Positions 1-8,221 of a stretch of DNA of 64,000 nucleotides are shown here, piece after piece. The translations under genes and the position numbers were made by a program. Position 1 is the first letter of the stretch; each line of letters starts with the position of its first letter. The stretch lies in assembly GCF_029263155.1 (NCBI RefSeq), contig NZ_JAJCYB010000063.1, forward strand, positions 17,491 to 81,490, in the 5' to 3' direction. The DNA comes from Pseudonocardia sp. (GTDB taxonomy: Bacteria > Actinomycetota > Actinomycetes > Mycobacteriales > Pseudonocardiaceae). The notes under the pieces are model-generated. The model searched no databases. It had not been told where the DNA came from and saw only the letters and a program-made list of their open reading frames with translations.

Positions 1-16
1 CGGCTGGGCGATCGCC

Positions 17-1183
17 ATGACCGGGGTGCTGGTCATCGGCTCGCTGGCCGACATCGCCGTCCGATTCGGCCTGCTCACGCTCGGCCTCGACGATCTCGCC
101 GCCACCAACGCGCTGGTGATCCCGCTCACCGCCGTCGTCATCGTGGCCGTGACGGCCCTGTGCGTCCTGGGCACGGAGATCTCCGCCCGCTTCCAGAACG
201 TGCTGATCCTCGCCCAGGTGCTGTCGTTGCTGGTGTTCGCGATCGTGGCGATCGCACGCGGGGTCGCGGGCGACAGCCCGCTCGACCCCGTCACCCCGTC
301 GGTCTCCTGGCTCAACCCCTTCGCGGAGGGCGGCGCGGCGCTCACCGCCGGCCTCCTGCTCGGGGTGTTCGCGTTCTGGGGCTGGGAGTCGGCGGTGAAC
401 CTCACCGAGGAGACCCGTGACTCCGCGTCCGCCCCGGGCCGGGCCGGCATCGCCTCCACCGTCGTGCTGCTGATGACCTACCTGGCCGTGGCGTACGCGG
501 TGATCACCTTCGCGGGTCCGGCATTCCTCGCCGACAACGACGAGGAGGGCGAGCTGATCTTCGCGCTGCTCGGCGAGCAGGTGCTCGGCGGCTGGGACTG
601 GCTGCTGCTGCTGTCGGTCGCCACCTCCGCGCTCGCGTCCACCCAGACCACGATCATCCCCGCGTCACGGACCGGCCTGTCGATGGCACGCCGGGCCGCG
701 CTGCCCCACCGGCTCGCACACATCCACCCCCGCTACCGCACTCCCGACGTCTCCACCTGGACCGTCGCCGCCATCGCGATCGCCTGGTACGTCCTGATCA
801 GCCTGATCAGCGAGAACGCCCTGTTCGACTCGCTCACAGCGCTGTCGCTGCTGATCGCGTTCTACTACTCGCTCACCGGCATCGCCTGCGCCGTCTACTA
901 CCGCAAGCAGCTGCTGCGCAGCGTGTCCAACCTGATCCTGATCGGCCTCGGTCCACTCGTCGGCGCGGCGCTGCTGATCTACCTGCTGGTCCTGTCGGTC
1001 ACCGACCTCAACGATCCCGGGGCCAGCTCGTCGGGCGTGTCGTGGTTCGGCTTCGGCCCGCCGCTGGTGATCGGCGTGGGCATCTTCCTGATCGGCATCG
1101 TGTTCATGATCGCGTGGCGCCTGCGCGACGTGCGGTTCTGGCGGGAACGACCCGGCATCGCCCCGGACACCGAGCAGGTCTGA
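17..1183 (+). CDS. APC-family amino acid permease (5' end possibly outside window)
   Basis: Multi-TM ORF with APC-like segments (FWGWESAVNLTEETRD, SALASTQTTIIPASRTGLSMAR). Confidence 0.8.
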   Translation: MTGVLVIGSLADIAVRFGLLTLGLDDLAATNALVIPLTAVVIVAVTALCVLGTEISARFQNVLILAQVLSLLVFAIVAIARGVAGDSPLDPVTPSVSWLNPFAEGGAALTAGLLLGVFAFWGWESAVNLTEETRDSASAPGRAGIASTVVLLMTYLAVAYAVITFAGPAFLADNDEEGELIFALLGEQVLGGWDWLLLLSVATSALASTQTTIIPASRTGLSMARRAALPHRLAHIHPRYRTPDVSTWTVAAIAIAWYVLISLISENALFDSLTALSLLIAFYYSLTGIACAVYYRKQLLRSVSNLILIGLGPLVGAALLIYLLVLSVTDLNDPGASSSGVSWFGFGPPLVIGVGIFLIGIVFMIAWRLRDVRFWRERPGIAPDTEQV

Positions 1184-1430
1184 GGTACCCGCGCCCAGCA
1201 TGCTGACCCCGCCGGCGGTTCTCACGCTCCTCGCCGGGCTGCTCGTCGTGGTGCTCATCGCCGGTACCGCGCCGCTGCCCGACGCCCGGCCGCCCCCCTG
1301 ATGCATCGATGAAGATCCGGCTCCCGGTGGACATACCCGGCCGGATCACCGATCCTTGCCAGGCCGACGCCACGCCGTGCCAAGCCGCCAACGACGCCAA
1401 CACCTGTCCGCCCCGCGGCGGCGTCGCGGA

Positions 1431-3107
1431 ATGGAGAGCGCAGCCATGGAGGATCTGGCTCGGAGGCTCGGGTTGCGAACCAACCCGCACATCTTCTTCT
1501 GGTCGGCCGGCTTGATGGTCGCCTTCCTCGTCCTGCTGCTGGCGTTCCCGGGGCCCATCGGGTCGGCCTTCGGCGCAGGTCGCGAGTGGATCGTCACCAA
1601 CCTGGGCTGGTTCTTCATCCTCGGCGTCACCACCTGGCTGGTGTTCCTCGCCTGGGTCGCGCTGAGCAAGTACGGCCGCCTGCGCCTGGGCCACGAGGGC
1701 GACAAACCGGCGTACTCGAACCTGTCGTGGTTCGCGATGCTCTTCGCGGGCGGCATCGGCACGGTGCTGATGTTCTGGGGGGTGGCCGAGCCGATCTCGC
1801 ACTTCTCCAACCCGCCCTACGCCGGGGTGGAGCCCTACAGCGTGCAGGCGTCGCAGGACGCGATGACGATCTCGCTCTACCACCTGAGCCTGCACACCTG
1901 GGCGATCTTCACGCTGCCCGGACTGGCCTTCGGGTACTACATCTACCGCTACGACCTGCCGATGCGGGTCTCCTCGGTGTTCTACCCCTTCCTCAAGGAG
2001 AAGATCCACGGACCGATCGGCAAGACGATCGACGTCTTCGCCGTGCTCGGCACCCTGTTCGGGCTGGCCGTCTCCCTGGGCCTGGGCACCTCGCAGATCA
2101 ACGCCGGGCTGACCGCGCTGACCGGTGTCCCCGACGCCGTGTGGCCCAAGGTGCTCATCATCACCGCCCTGACCCTGGTCGCCACCGCCTCCATCGTGGC
2201 CGGGCTGGACAAGGGCGTGCGCCGGCTGTCGAACGTCAACATCCTGATCGCCGTCGGACTGATGATCTTCGTGCTGATCGCCGGTGACACGATCTTCCTG
2301 CTGCGCCAGATGATCGAGAGTGCAGGCCTCTACGCGCAGGAGATCGTCCCGCTGTCGTTCTGGAACGACTCCATGGCACAGTTCACCGACGAGGGCGGCT
2401 GGGGCTGGCAGGGCGGCTGGACCGTCTTCTACTGGGCGTGGACGGTCACCTGGGCGCCGTTCATGGGCGTGTTCCTCGCCCGGATCTCGCGCGGGCGCAC
2501 CATCCGCCAGTTCGTCGGCGGCGTGCTCGTCGCCCCGTCGCTGTTCACGCTGGTCTGGTTCGTCACCTTCGGCTGGTCGGCGATGGAGATCGACGGGATC
2601 GGCGGGTCGGGCGGGCCCATCTCGGCGGCGGTCGCCGACAGCGTGCCGCTGGCGATGTTCGCCTTCTTCGACAACTTCCCGGCCGCCACGCTGATCTCGG
2701 GCATCGCGATCGTCGTGGTCGCCCTGTTCTTCGCCACCTCGTCGGACTCGGCGTCGCTGGTCGTCGACATGCTGTGCTCGGGCACCGGCGAGGCCGGGCC
2801 CGTCCGCCAGCGCGTGTTCTGGGGTCTGTCGGAGGGGGCGCTGGCCGCGTCGCTGATCATCATCGGCGGCTCGGCGGGGCTCGAGGCACTCCAGCAGGTC
2901 ATCACGGTGATCGGCCTGCCGATCTTCCTGCTGGTCTTCGCGATGATGTTCGCGATGATCGCCGGCCTGCGGCAGGAGGTGTTCCCGCCCGCGCCGGTGC
3001 CCGATTCGCCTGCCACCAACGGGGCGGCCCCGACGAACCGGGACGGCCCGGCCGAGACCCCCGAATCCGACGACACGCACAAGACGACGCCGGTACCCCG
3101 TACCTAG
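1431..3107 (+). CDS. BCCT family (betaine/carnitine/choline) transporter
   Basis: BCCT signatures (GIGTVLMFWGVAEPISHF, WTVFYWAWTVTWAPFMGVFLARISRGRTIRQFV, ATSSDSASLVVDML); start at ATG 1431 or 1446. Confidence 0.9.
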   Translation: MESAAMEDLARRLGLRTNPHIFFWSAGLMVAFLVLLLAFPGPIGSAFGAGREWIVTNLGWFFILGVTTWLVFLAWVALSKYGRLRLGHEGDKPAYSNLSWFAMLFAGGIGTVLMFWGVAEPISHFSNPPYAGVEPYSVQASQDAMTISLYHLSLHTWAIFTLPGLAFGYYIYRYDLPMRVSSVFYPFLKEKIHGPIGKTIDVFAVLGTLFGLAVSLGLGTSQINAGLTALTGVPDAVWPKVLIITALTLVATASIVAGLDKGVRRLSNVNILIAVGLMIFVLIAGDTIFLLRQMIESAGLYAQEIVPLSFWNDSMAQFTDEGGWGWQGGWTVFYWAWTVTWAPFMGVFLARISRGRTIRQFVGGVLVAPSLFTLVWFVTFGWSAMEIDGIGGSGGPISAAVADSVPLAMFAFFDNFPAATLISGIAIVVVALFFATSSDSASLVVDMLCSGTGEAGPVRQRVFWGLSEGALAASLIIIGGSAGLEALQQVITVIGLPIFLLVFAMMFAMIAGLRQEVFPPAPVPDSPATNGAAPTNRDGPAETPESDDTHKTTPVPRT

Positions 3108-3131
3108 GCGCAACTCCACGTCGGACCCATA

Positions 3132-3192
3132 GCACTTCGGAGCCATAGCGCTGTTCTGCGACCACTGGAACAGCGTTGTGGCTCCGAAGTGC
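3132..3192. terminator. 25-bp inverted repeat with 11-nt loop between the BCCT gene and the riboswitch
   Basis: gcacttcggagccatagcgctgttc / gaacagcgttgtggctccgaagtgc; the two mismatches become G-U pairs in RNA. Confidence 0.55.
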
Positions 3193-3199
3193 GTTCGGG

Positions 3200-3350
3200 T
3201 GCGACTCTCGTGACAGGATGAGCCCGTCCAGGTGACGGCGGACGAGGAAGCCGGTGCGAGTCCGGCGCGGTACCGCCACTGTCAGCCCTTCGGGGCGAGC
3301 CAGAGACTCACGCCGTCACCCACCTCCAGTTCGGGGCGGATCTCCCCGAG
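3200..3350 (+). promoter_or_regulatory. Cobalamin (B12) riboswitch
   Basis: Core GAGGAAGCCGGTGCGAGTCCGGCGCGGTACCGCCACTGTCAGCCC...GCGAGCCAGAGACTC directly upstream of a B12-type ABC importer; boundaries approximate. Confidence 0.85.
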
Positions 3351-3366
3351 AGAGGCCGGTGGCGCC

Positions 3367-4500
3367 GTGCGTGCCCTCCCCGTTCTGCTCGTCCTGCTCG
3401 CGGTCGCCGGGTGTGCCGCGGCGCCGCCCACGCCTGCCACGGACTGCGCGCCCGCCTCGGGCGGCCGGTCCACCGTCGAGCACGCCGAGAACTTCTCGCT
3501 GCAATACGAGGACGGCTACCAGGTGCTCACGGTGCACGAGCCGTCGCCGGGCGCGCCCGCGGAGTCCTACGTGCTGGTGAGCTGCGGGGCCACGCCGGAG
3601 GTGCCGCCGGAGCTCGCGGCCGCGCAGCGGATCACCGTGCCCGTGGACAGCCTGTACTCCGGCTCCACCACGCACCTGCCCCTGCTCGTCGACCTCGACC
3701 GCGTCGACGTGCTCACCGGCGTCGCGACGGCGGGTTTCGTCAGCTCGCCGCAGGTGCGGGAGGCGATCGAGGCGGGCGCCGTGGCCGAGTACGCGCCCAC
3801 CGAGCAGGTCGACGTGGAGCGCGTCGTCACCGGGCGCCCCGACGTCCTGATGACCGGTGGCTTCGACGACCCTGCGTACGCGACGCTGCGCGGGGCCGGC
3901 GTCCCGGTCGTCGCCAACGCGGAGTACCTGGAGCCCACGCCGCTCGGCCGCGCGGAGTGGATCAAGGTGATGGCCGCGCTGACCGGGGACGAGCTGCGCG
4001 CGACCGCGGTGTTCGACCAGGTCGAGGCCTCGTACACCGGTACCGAGGCGCGGGCGGCGGGGGCGGCACCGGTGCCCGTCGTCGCCGGGTCGCTGTTCGA
4101 GGGCGTGTGGAGCGTGCCGGCGGGCGGGAGCTACATGGGGCGGCTGCTCGCCGACGCGGGCGGCGCCAACCCGTGGGCGGCAGATCCCTCCGCGAGCAGC
4201 CTCACCCTGGACTTCGAGACGGTGTTCGCGAAGGCCGGGCAGGCCCCGGTGTGGCTGGCCACCCAGGACTGGGCGAGCCGCGCCGACGCCCTGGCCGCCG
4301 ACCCGCGCTACGGCGAGCTGGCCGCGATGCGGGAGGGTCGGACGTTCACCGCGAACAAGGCGATCGGGCCCGGTGGCGGCAACGACTTCTACGAACGCGG
4401 AGTCACCCGCCCCGACCTGGTGCTCGCCGACCTGGTCGCGATCCTGCACCCCGAGCTGGCACCCGGCCACGAGTCCACGTTCTACACCGAGCTCCGATGA
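3367..4500 (+). CDS. ABC transporter substrate-binding lipoprotein (BtuF-like)
   Basis: Lipobox LLAVAGCAA; periplasmic-binding fold motifs (VERVVTGRPDVLMTGG); downstream of a B12 riboswitch, upstream of permease and ATPase. Confidence 0.85.
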   Translation: MRALPVLLVLLAVAGCAAAPPTPATDCAPASGGRSTVEHAENFSLQYEDGYQVLTVHEPSPGAPAESYVLVSCGATPEVPPELAAAQRITVPVDSLYSGSTTHLPLLVDLDRVDVLTGVATAGFVSSPQVREAIEAGAVAEYAPTEQVDVERVVTGRPDVLMTGGFDDPAYATLRGAGVPVVANAEYLEPTPLGRAEWIKVMAALTGDELRATAVFDQVEASYTGTEARAAGAAPVPVVAGSLFEGVWSVPAGGSYMGRLLADAGGANPWAADPSASSLTLDFETVFAKAGQAPVWLATQDWASRADALAADPRYGELAAMREGRTFTANKAIGPGGGNDFYERGVTRPDLVLADLVAILHPELAPGHESTFYTELR

Positions 4501-5792
4501 CGCCCACCCCCGCGAGTCGGGGCGTGAGTGCGCGCGAGTCGGGGCCTGAGTGCGACCACCCACCCGCGAGTCGGGGCGTGAATGCGCGCGAGTCGGGGCC
4601 TGAGTGCGCGATCCCCACCCCGGCGGCTCGCACGGATCCGGCGACACGCGCGCACCCAGAGCCCGACTCGCGCACACCGAGAGCCCGACTCGCGCGCACG
4701 GAGGGCCCGACTCGCGGGGCCGGAGACCCCGACTCGCGGGGGCGGGGGCGGGGGCGGGGGCGGGGGCGGGGGGCCTTCGCCGTGGGGGTGCTCGGTGTGG
4801 CCGGCGTGGTCGCGCTCGTGCTGGCCGTCGCCGTCGGGCCCGTCGTCGTGTCGCCGCTGGACACCGTCGCCGTGCTGCTGGGGCTCACCCCGGCCGATCC
4901 CGCCGCCCCGGTGCTGATCGGGGCGGTCCGGGTGCCGCGGGCGCTCACCGCGGCGCTGGCCGGGGCCGCGCTCGGCGTCGCCGGGCTGCAGCTGCAGACG
5001 CTGTTCCGCAACCCGCTGGCCGAGCCGTACGTGCTCGGCGTCAGCGCGGGGGCGAGCCTGGGTGTCGCGCTGGCCGTGGCGGGCGCGGCGGGCGGCTCGG
5101 CGGGCACGTTCACCGCGGGGGTGGTCGGGGCCGGGCGCGCAGGGACGGTGGTCGCCGCGGCCGTGGGTGCCGGGCTCGTGCTGGGCGTGGTGCTGCTGCT
5201 GTCGCGGTGGGTGCGCTCCGGGGTCGTGCTGCTGATCGTCGGGGTGATGCTCGGGTCGCTGGCGACGGCCGGGGTCAGCCTGCTGCTCACCGTGATCGAC
5301 CCGCAGCGCGCGCAGCAGTTCATCGCGTGGGGACTGGGCAGCTTCTCCGGGACGACCGGCGCCGACCTGGCCGTCCTCGCGCCGGTCGTCGCGATCGGGC
5401 TGCTCGTCGCGCTGGCCGGCTCGAAGGCGCTCAACGCGCTGCTGCTCGGCGAGGACCACGCCCGCAGCGTCGGCGTGCGGATCGGGCGGGTCCGGCTGCT
5501 GGTCCTGGTGTCCTCGGCGGTGCTGGCCGGGGCGGTCACGGCCTTCTGCGGGCCGGTGGCGTTCCTCGGCATGGCCGTGCCGCACCTCGCCCGCCTGGCG
5601 GCGGGCACCTCCGACCACCGGGTCCTGCTGCCCGCCGCCCTGCTGACCGGATCGACGGTCGCCCTGGTCTGCGCGCTGGCCGCGCACCTGCCGTGGCTGC
5701 CCGGGCCGATCCCGGTCAACGTGATCACGTCGGTGGTCGGTGCGCCGGCCGTCATCGCCGTACTGATCCGCAGCCGGCTGGTGAACCCGTGA
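4497..5792 (+). CDS. FecCD/BtuC-family ABC transporter permease
   Basis: FecCD motifs (LAGAALGVAGLQLQTLFRNPLAEPYVLGVSAGASLG, FCGPVAFLGMAVPHLARL); ATGA overlap with the SBP stop; alternative start GTG 4782. Confidence 0.85.
   Translation: MTPTPASRGVSARESGPECDHPPASRGVNARESGPECAIPTPAARTDPATRAHPEPDSRTPRARLARTEGPTRGAGDPDSRGRGRGRGRGRGAFAVGVLGVAGVVALVLAVAVGPVVVSPLDTVAVLLGLTPADPAAPVLIGAVRVPRALTAALAGAALGVAGLQLQTLFRNPLAEPYVLGVSAGASLGVALAVAGAAGGSAGTFTAGVVGAGRAGTVVAAAVGAGLVLGVVLLLSRWVRSGVVLLIVGVMLGSLATAGVSLLLTVIDPQRAQQFIAWGLGSFSGTTGADLAVLAPVVAIGLLVALAGSKALNALLLGEDHARSVGVRIGRVRLLVLVSSAVLAGAVTAFCGPVAFLGMAVPHLARLAAGTSDHRVLLPAALLTGSTVALVCALAAHLPWLPGPIPVNVITSVVGAPAVIAVLIRSRLVNP
4510..4775. repeat. Array of four GCGAGTCGGG(G) units followed by four inverted CCCGACTCGC units, ending in a GGGGGC run
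   Basis: Direct reading: cgcgagtcgggg x4 (4511-4605), then cccgactcgcg x4 (4660-4740), then (gggggc)n at 4738-4773. Confidence 0.9.
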
Positions 5793-6553
5793 CGCTCGCG
5801 CTCCGCGGCCTGACGGTGGGGCACCGCCGCGCGCCCGCGGTGCTCAGCGGCGTCGACCTCGACGCCGCGCCCGGCGAGCTGACCGTGCTGCTCGGACCGA
5901 ACGGGGCGGGCAAGTCGACGCTGCTGCGCACGGTCGCCTGCCTGCTCCCCGCGGCCGCCGGGTCGGCCCGGCTGGGTGCCACCGACCTCGCCGCGCTCGC
6001 CCCCGCACAGCGGGCCCGCCGGGTCGCCGTGGTGCTCACCGAACGGGTCGACCCCGGCCTGCTGACGGCGCGCGAGCTCGCCGCGCTGGGCCGCCACCCG
6101 CACACCGGCGCGCACGGCACGCTGCGCGCCACCGACCACGCCGCCGTCGACGACGCGCTCGCGGCCGTGCGCGCCGAGCACCTGGCCGGCCGCCGCGTCG
6201 CCCACCTCTCCGACGGCGAACGCCAGCGGGTGCTGATCGCCCGCGCCCTGGCCCAGGCACCGGACCTGCTGCTGCTCGACGAACCGACCGCGTTCCTCGA
6301 CGCCCCGTCGCGGGTCGCGGTCACCGGCCTGCTGCGCCGGCTGGCGCGGGAGCGGGGCATCGTCGTCGTCGCCTCCACCCACGACGTGGAGCTCGCCCTG
6401 CGCGTCGCGGACCGGGTGTGGCTGCTGGACCGGGACGGCGGGGTGGGCACCGGGACGCCCGCGGAGCTCGTCGCCGCCGGGGCCCTGGGCCGGGCCTTCG
6501 ACAGCGACGAGCTCCGGTTCGACGCGGACGCCGGCACGTTCGTCATGCGGTGA
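5789..6553 (+). CDS. ABC transporter ATP-binding protein (BtuD-like)
   Basis: Walker A LLGPNGAGKST, signature LSDGERQRVLIARAL, Walker B LLLLDEPTAFLD. Confidence 0.9.
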   Translation: MTLALRGLTVGHRRAPAVLSGVDLDAAPGELTVLLGPNGAGKSTLLRTVACLLPAAAGSARLGATDLAALAPAQRARRVAVVLTERVDPGLLTARELAALGRHPHTGAHGTLRATDHAAVDDALAAVRAEHLAGRRVAHLSDGERQRVLIARALAQAPDLLLLDEPTAFLDAPSRVAVTGLLRRLARERGIVVVASTHDVELALRVADRVWLLDRDGGVGTGTPAELVAAGALGRAFDSDELRFDADAGTFVMR

Positions 6554-6554
6554 G

Positions 6555-8123
6555 CTACCCACCGAGCCCCTCGGGGTTGGTGGTGGCGGCCGGCTCCTGC
6601 GCGCAGACCGTGCCCGGCGAGGGCACCTCGCCGTCGATCAGGTAGCGGTCCACCGCACCGTCGACGCACGGGCCACTGGTGCGGTAGGAGCCGTGCCCGA
6701 CCCCCTCGCGGGTGAGCAGCACCCCGCCCTCCAGCGACTCCGCCATCGCCTGCGCCCACGGGTAGGGGGTCTGCGAGTCCTCCCGGCCCCCGACGACGAG
6801 GATCGGCGGGGCACCCGCGGCGGTCAGCGGGCCGGTGAACCGGTCGGGGTTGGACGCCGGCCACTCGGTGCAGGACAGCAGGATCATCCCGGAGAGGTCG
6901 CCGAACCGCGGGTTCGCGGCGGCGATCTCGGCGGCGTTGCGCTCGTGCTCGTCGACGTCGGCGGGCACCGCCCGATCCAGGCAGTTGACCGCCATGTTCG
7001 CCTCGAGGAAGCCCGCGGGCGTGCCGTCCGGCTCGCGGGACAGCAGCTGCGAGAGCGCGAGCAGCACCGACCCGTCGCCGTTCTGCGCGGACAGCAGGCC
7101 CGCGGTCAGCGCGGGCCACAGCGTGCGGGCGAACATCGCGGTCCGGGCGGCCAGCAGGGCGGTCGCGCCGTCGACCCGGCCTCCGGCAACGCCCGGGGCG
7201 GACGGCACGTCCAGCGGGGCCGCCTCCAGCTGCGCGACGAGCGCGTCGAACGCCGCCTGCGGGTCGCCGTCCCCGAACGGGCAGGCCGCACCCTCGTCGC
7301 GGCAGGTGGCGAACCACAGGTCGAGCATCCGTTCCCCGCCCGCGGCCTGCTCGGCGGTGGCGGCGAGCGGGTCCTGCTGCCACCGGACCGGGTGGACCGG
7401 CGCGTCGAGCACCATGTGCCGGACCCGGTCCGGGAACAGCGTGGCGTAGGTGGCCCCCAGCAGCGTGCCGTAGGACGTCCCGAGGTAGCTGATCTGCTCC
7501 TCGCCCAGTCCGGTGCGGACCAGGTCCATGTCGCGGGCGACGTCGTCGGTGGCCATGTTCGCCAGCAGCGCCGGGTCGACGCCCTCCGCGCAGCCCTCGG
7601 CCAGCTCCCGCGCCTCGGCGTCGAGCACCTCGCGCGGCAGCCCGCCGGTCAGGGTCGGGTCGAGGTCGGCCGCCAGGTCCTCCTCGCGCTGCGCGTCGGA
7701 CAGGCAGCGGATCCCGTCGCTCTCCCCCACCCCGCGCGGGTCCATGCCGACGATGTCGTAGCGGGCCAGCAGCTCGGGCGACCAGCTGCCCGGGTCCGTC
7801 GGCGTGCCGATCATGCGGACGCCCTCGGTGGCCGACCCGCCCGGCCCGCCCGGGTTCACCAGCAGGCTGCCGATCCGCTGCGCAGGCTCGGTGGCGCGGT
7901 GGCGCACCAGGCCGAGCTCGACCGTCGGCCCGCCGGGGTCGGCGTGGTCGACGGGTACGTCGTACGTGGCGCAGTCGAGGTTCGTGCCGCACTCCTGCCA
8001 GTCGACGGCGGCGACCACGGGTGGGGCGGGCTCCCCGGCCGCCCCACCCGTCGCGCATCCGGCCAGCACGGCGACGGCCAGCGCGGCCGCCGATGCCCTG
8101 ATCGTTCTCCGACGTGATCGCAT
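6555..8123 (-). CDS. Secreted alpha/beta hydrolase with TAP-like C-terminus
   Basis: Lipobox VAVLAGCATGG; GTSYGTLLGATYA nucleophile elbow; C-terminal PILVVGGREDSQTPYPWAQAMAE. Confidence 0.85.
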   Translation of the reverse strand: MRSRRRTIRASAAALAVAVLAGCATGGAAGEPAPPVVAAVDWQECGTNLDCATYDVPVDHADPGGPTVELGLVRHRATEPAQRIGSLLVNPGGPGGSATEGVRMIGTPTDPGSWSPELLARYDIVGMDPRGVGESDGIRCLSDAQREEDLAADLDPTLTGGLPREVLDAEARELAEGCAEGVDPALLANMATDDVARDMDLVRTGLGEEQISYLGTSYGTLLGATYATLFPDRVRHMVLDAPVHPVRWQQDPLAATAEQAAGGERMLDLWFATCRDEGAACPFGDGDPQAAFDALVAQLEAAPLDVPSAPGVAGGRVDGATALLAARTAMFARTLWPALTAGLLSAQNGDGSVLLALSQLLSREPDGTPAGFLEANMAVNCLDRAVPADVDEHERNAAEIAAANPRFGDLSGMILLSCTEWPASNPDRFTGPLTAAGAPPILVVGGREDSQTPYPWAQAMAESLEGGVLLTREGVGHGSYRTSGPCVDGAVDRYLIDGEVPSPGTVCAQEPAATTNPEGLGG

Positions 8124-8221
8124 GCACCGATCGTCGGCGGCGGCCGGAGCGCCCGGCAGTCGTCGCCGTCACCGGGGCCCGTGACGCCCCGCGCGGGCCC
8201 CGATGACAGCTGTCACGACCG

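Noticed and set aside
1104-3146. 680-aa minus-strand ORF opposite the BCCT gene, and many similar long antisense ORFs (e.g. 3411-5792 frame before 4497, 13325-14794, 39229-41070, 39296-41764)
   Set aside because: High-GC shadow ORFs: arginine/glycine/histidine-rich translations opposite or out of frame with clear protein families.
4510-4740. CRISPR array
   Set aside because: Units are short, irregularly spaced and switch orientation mid-array; no cas genes in the window.
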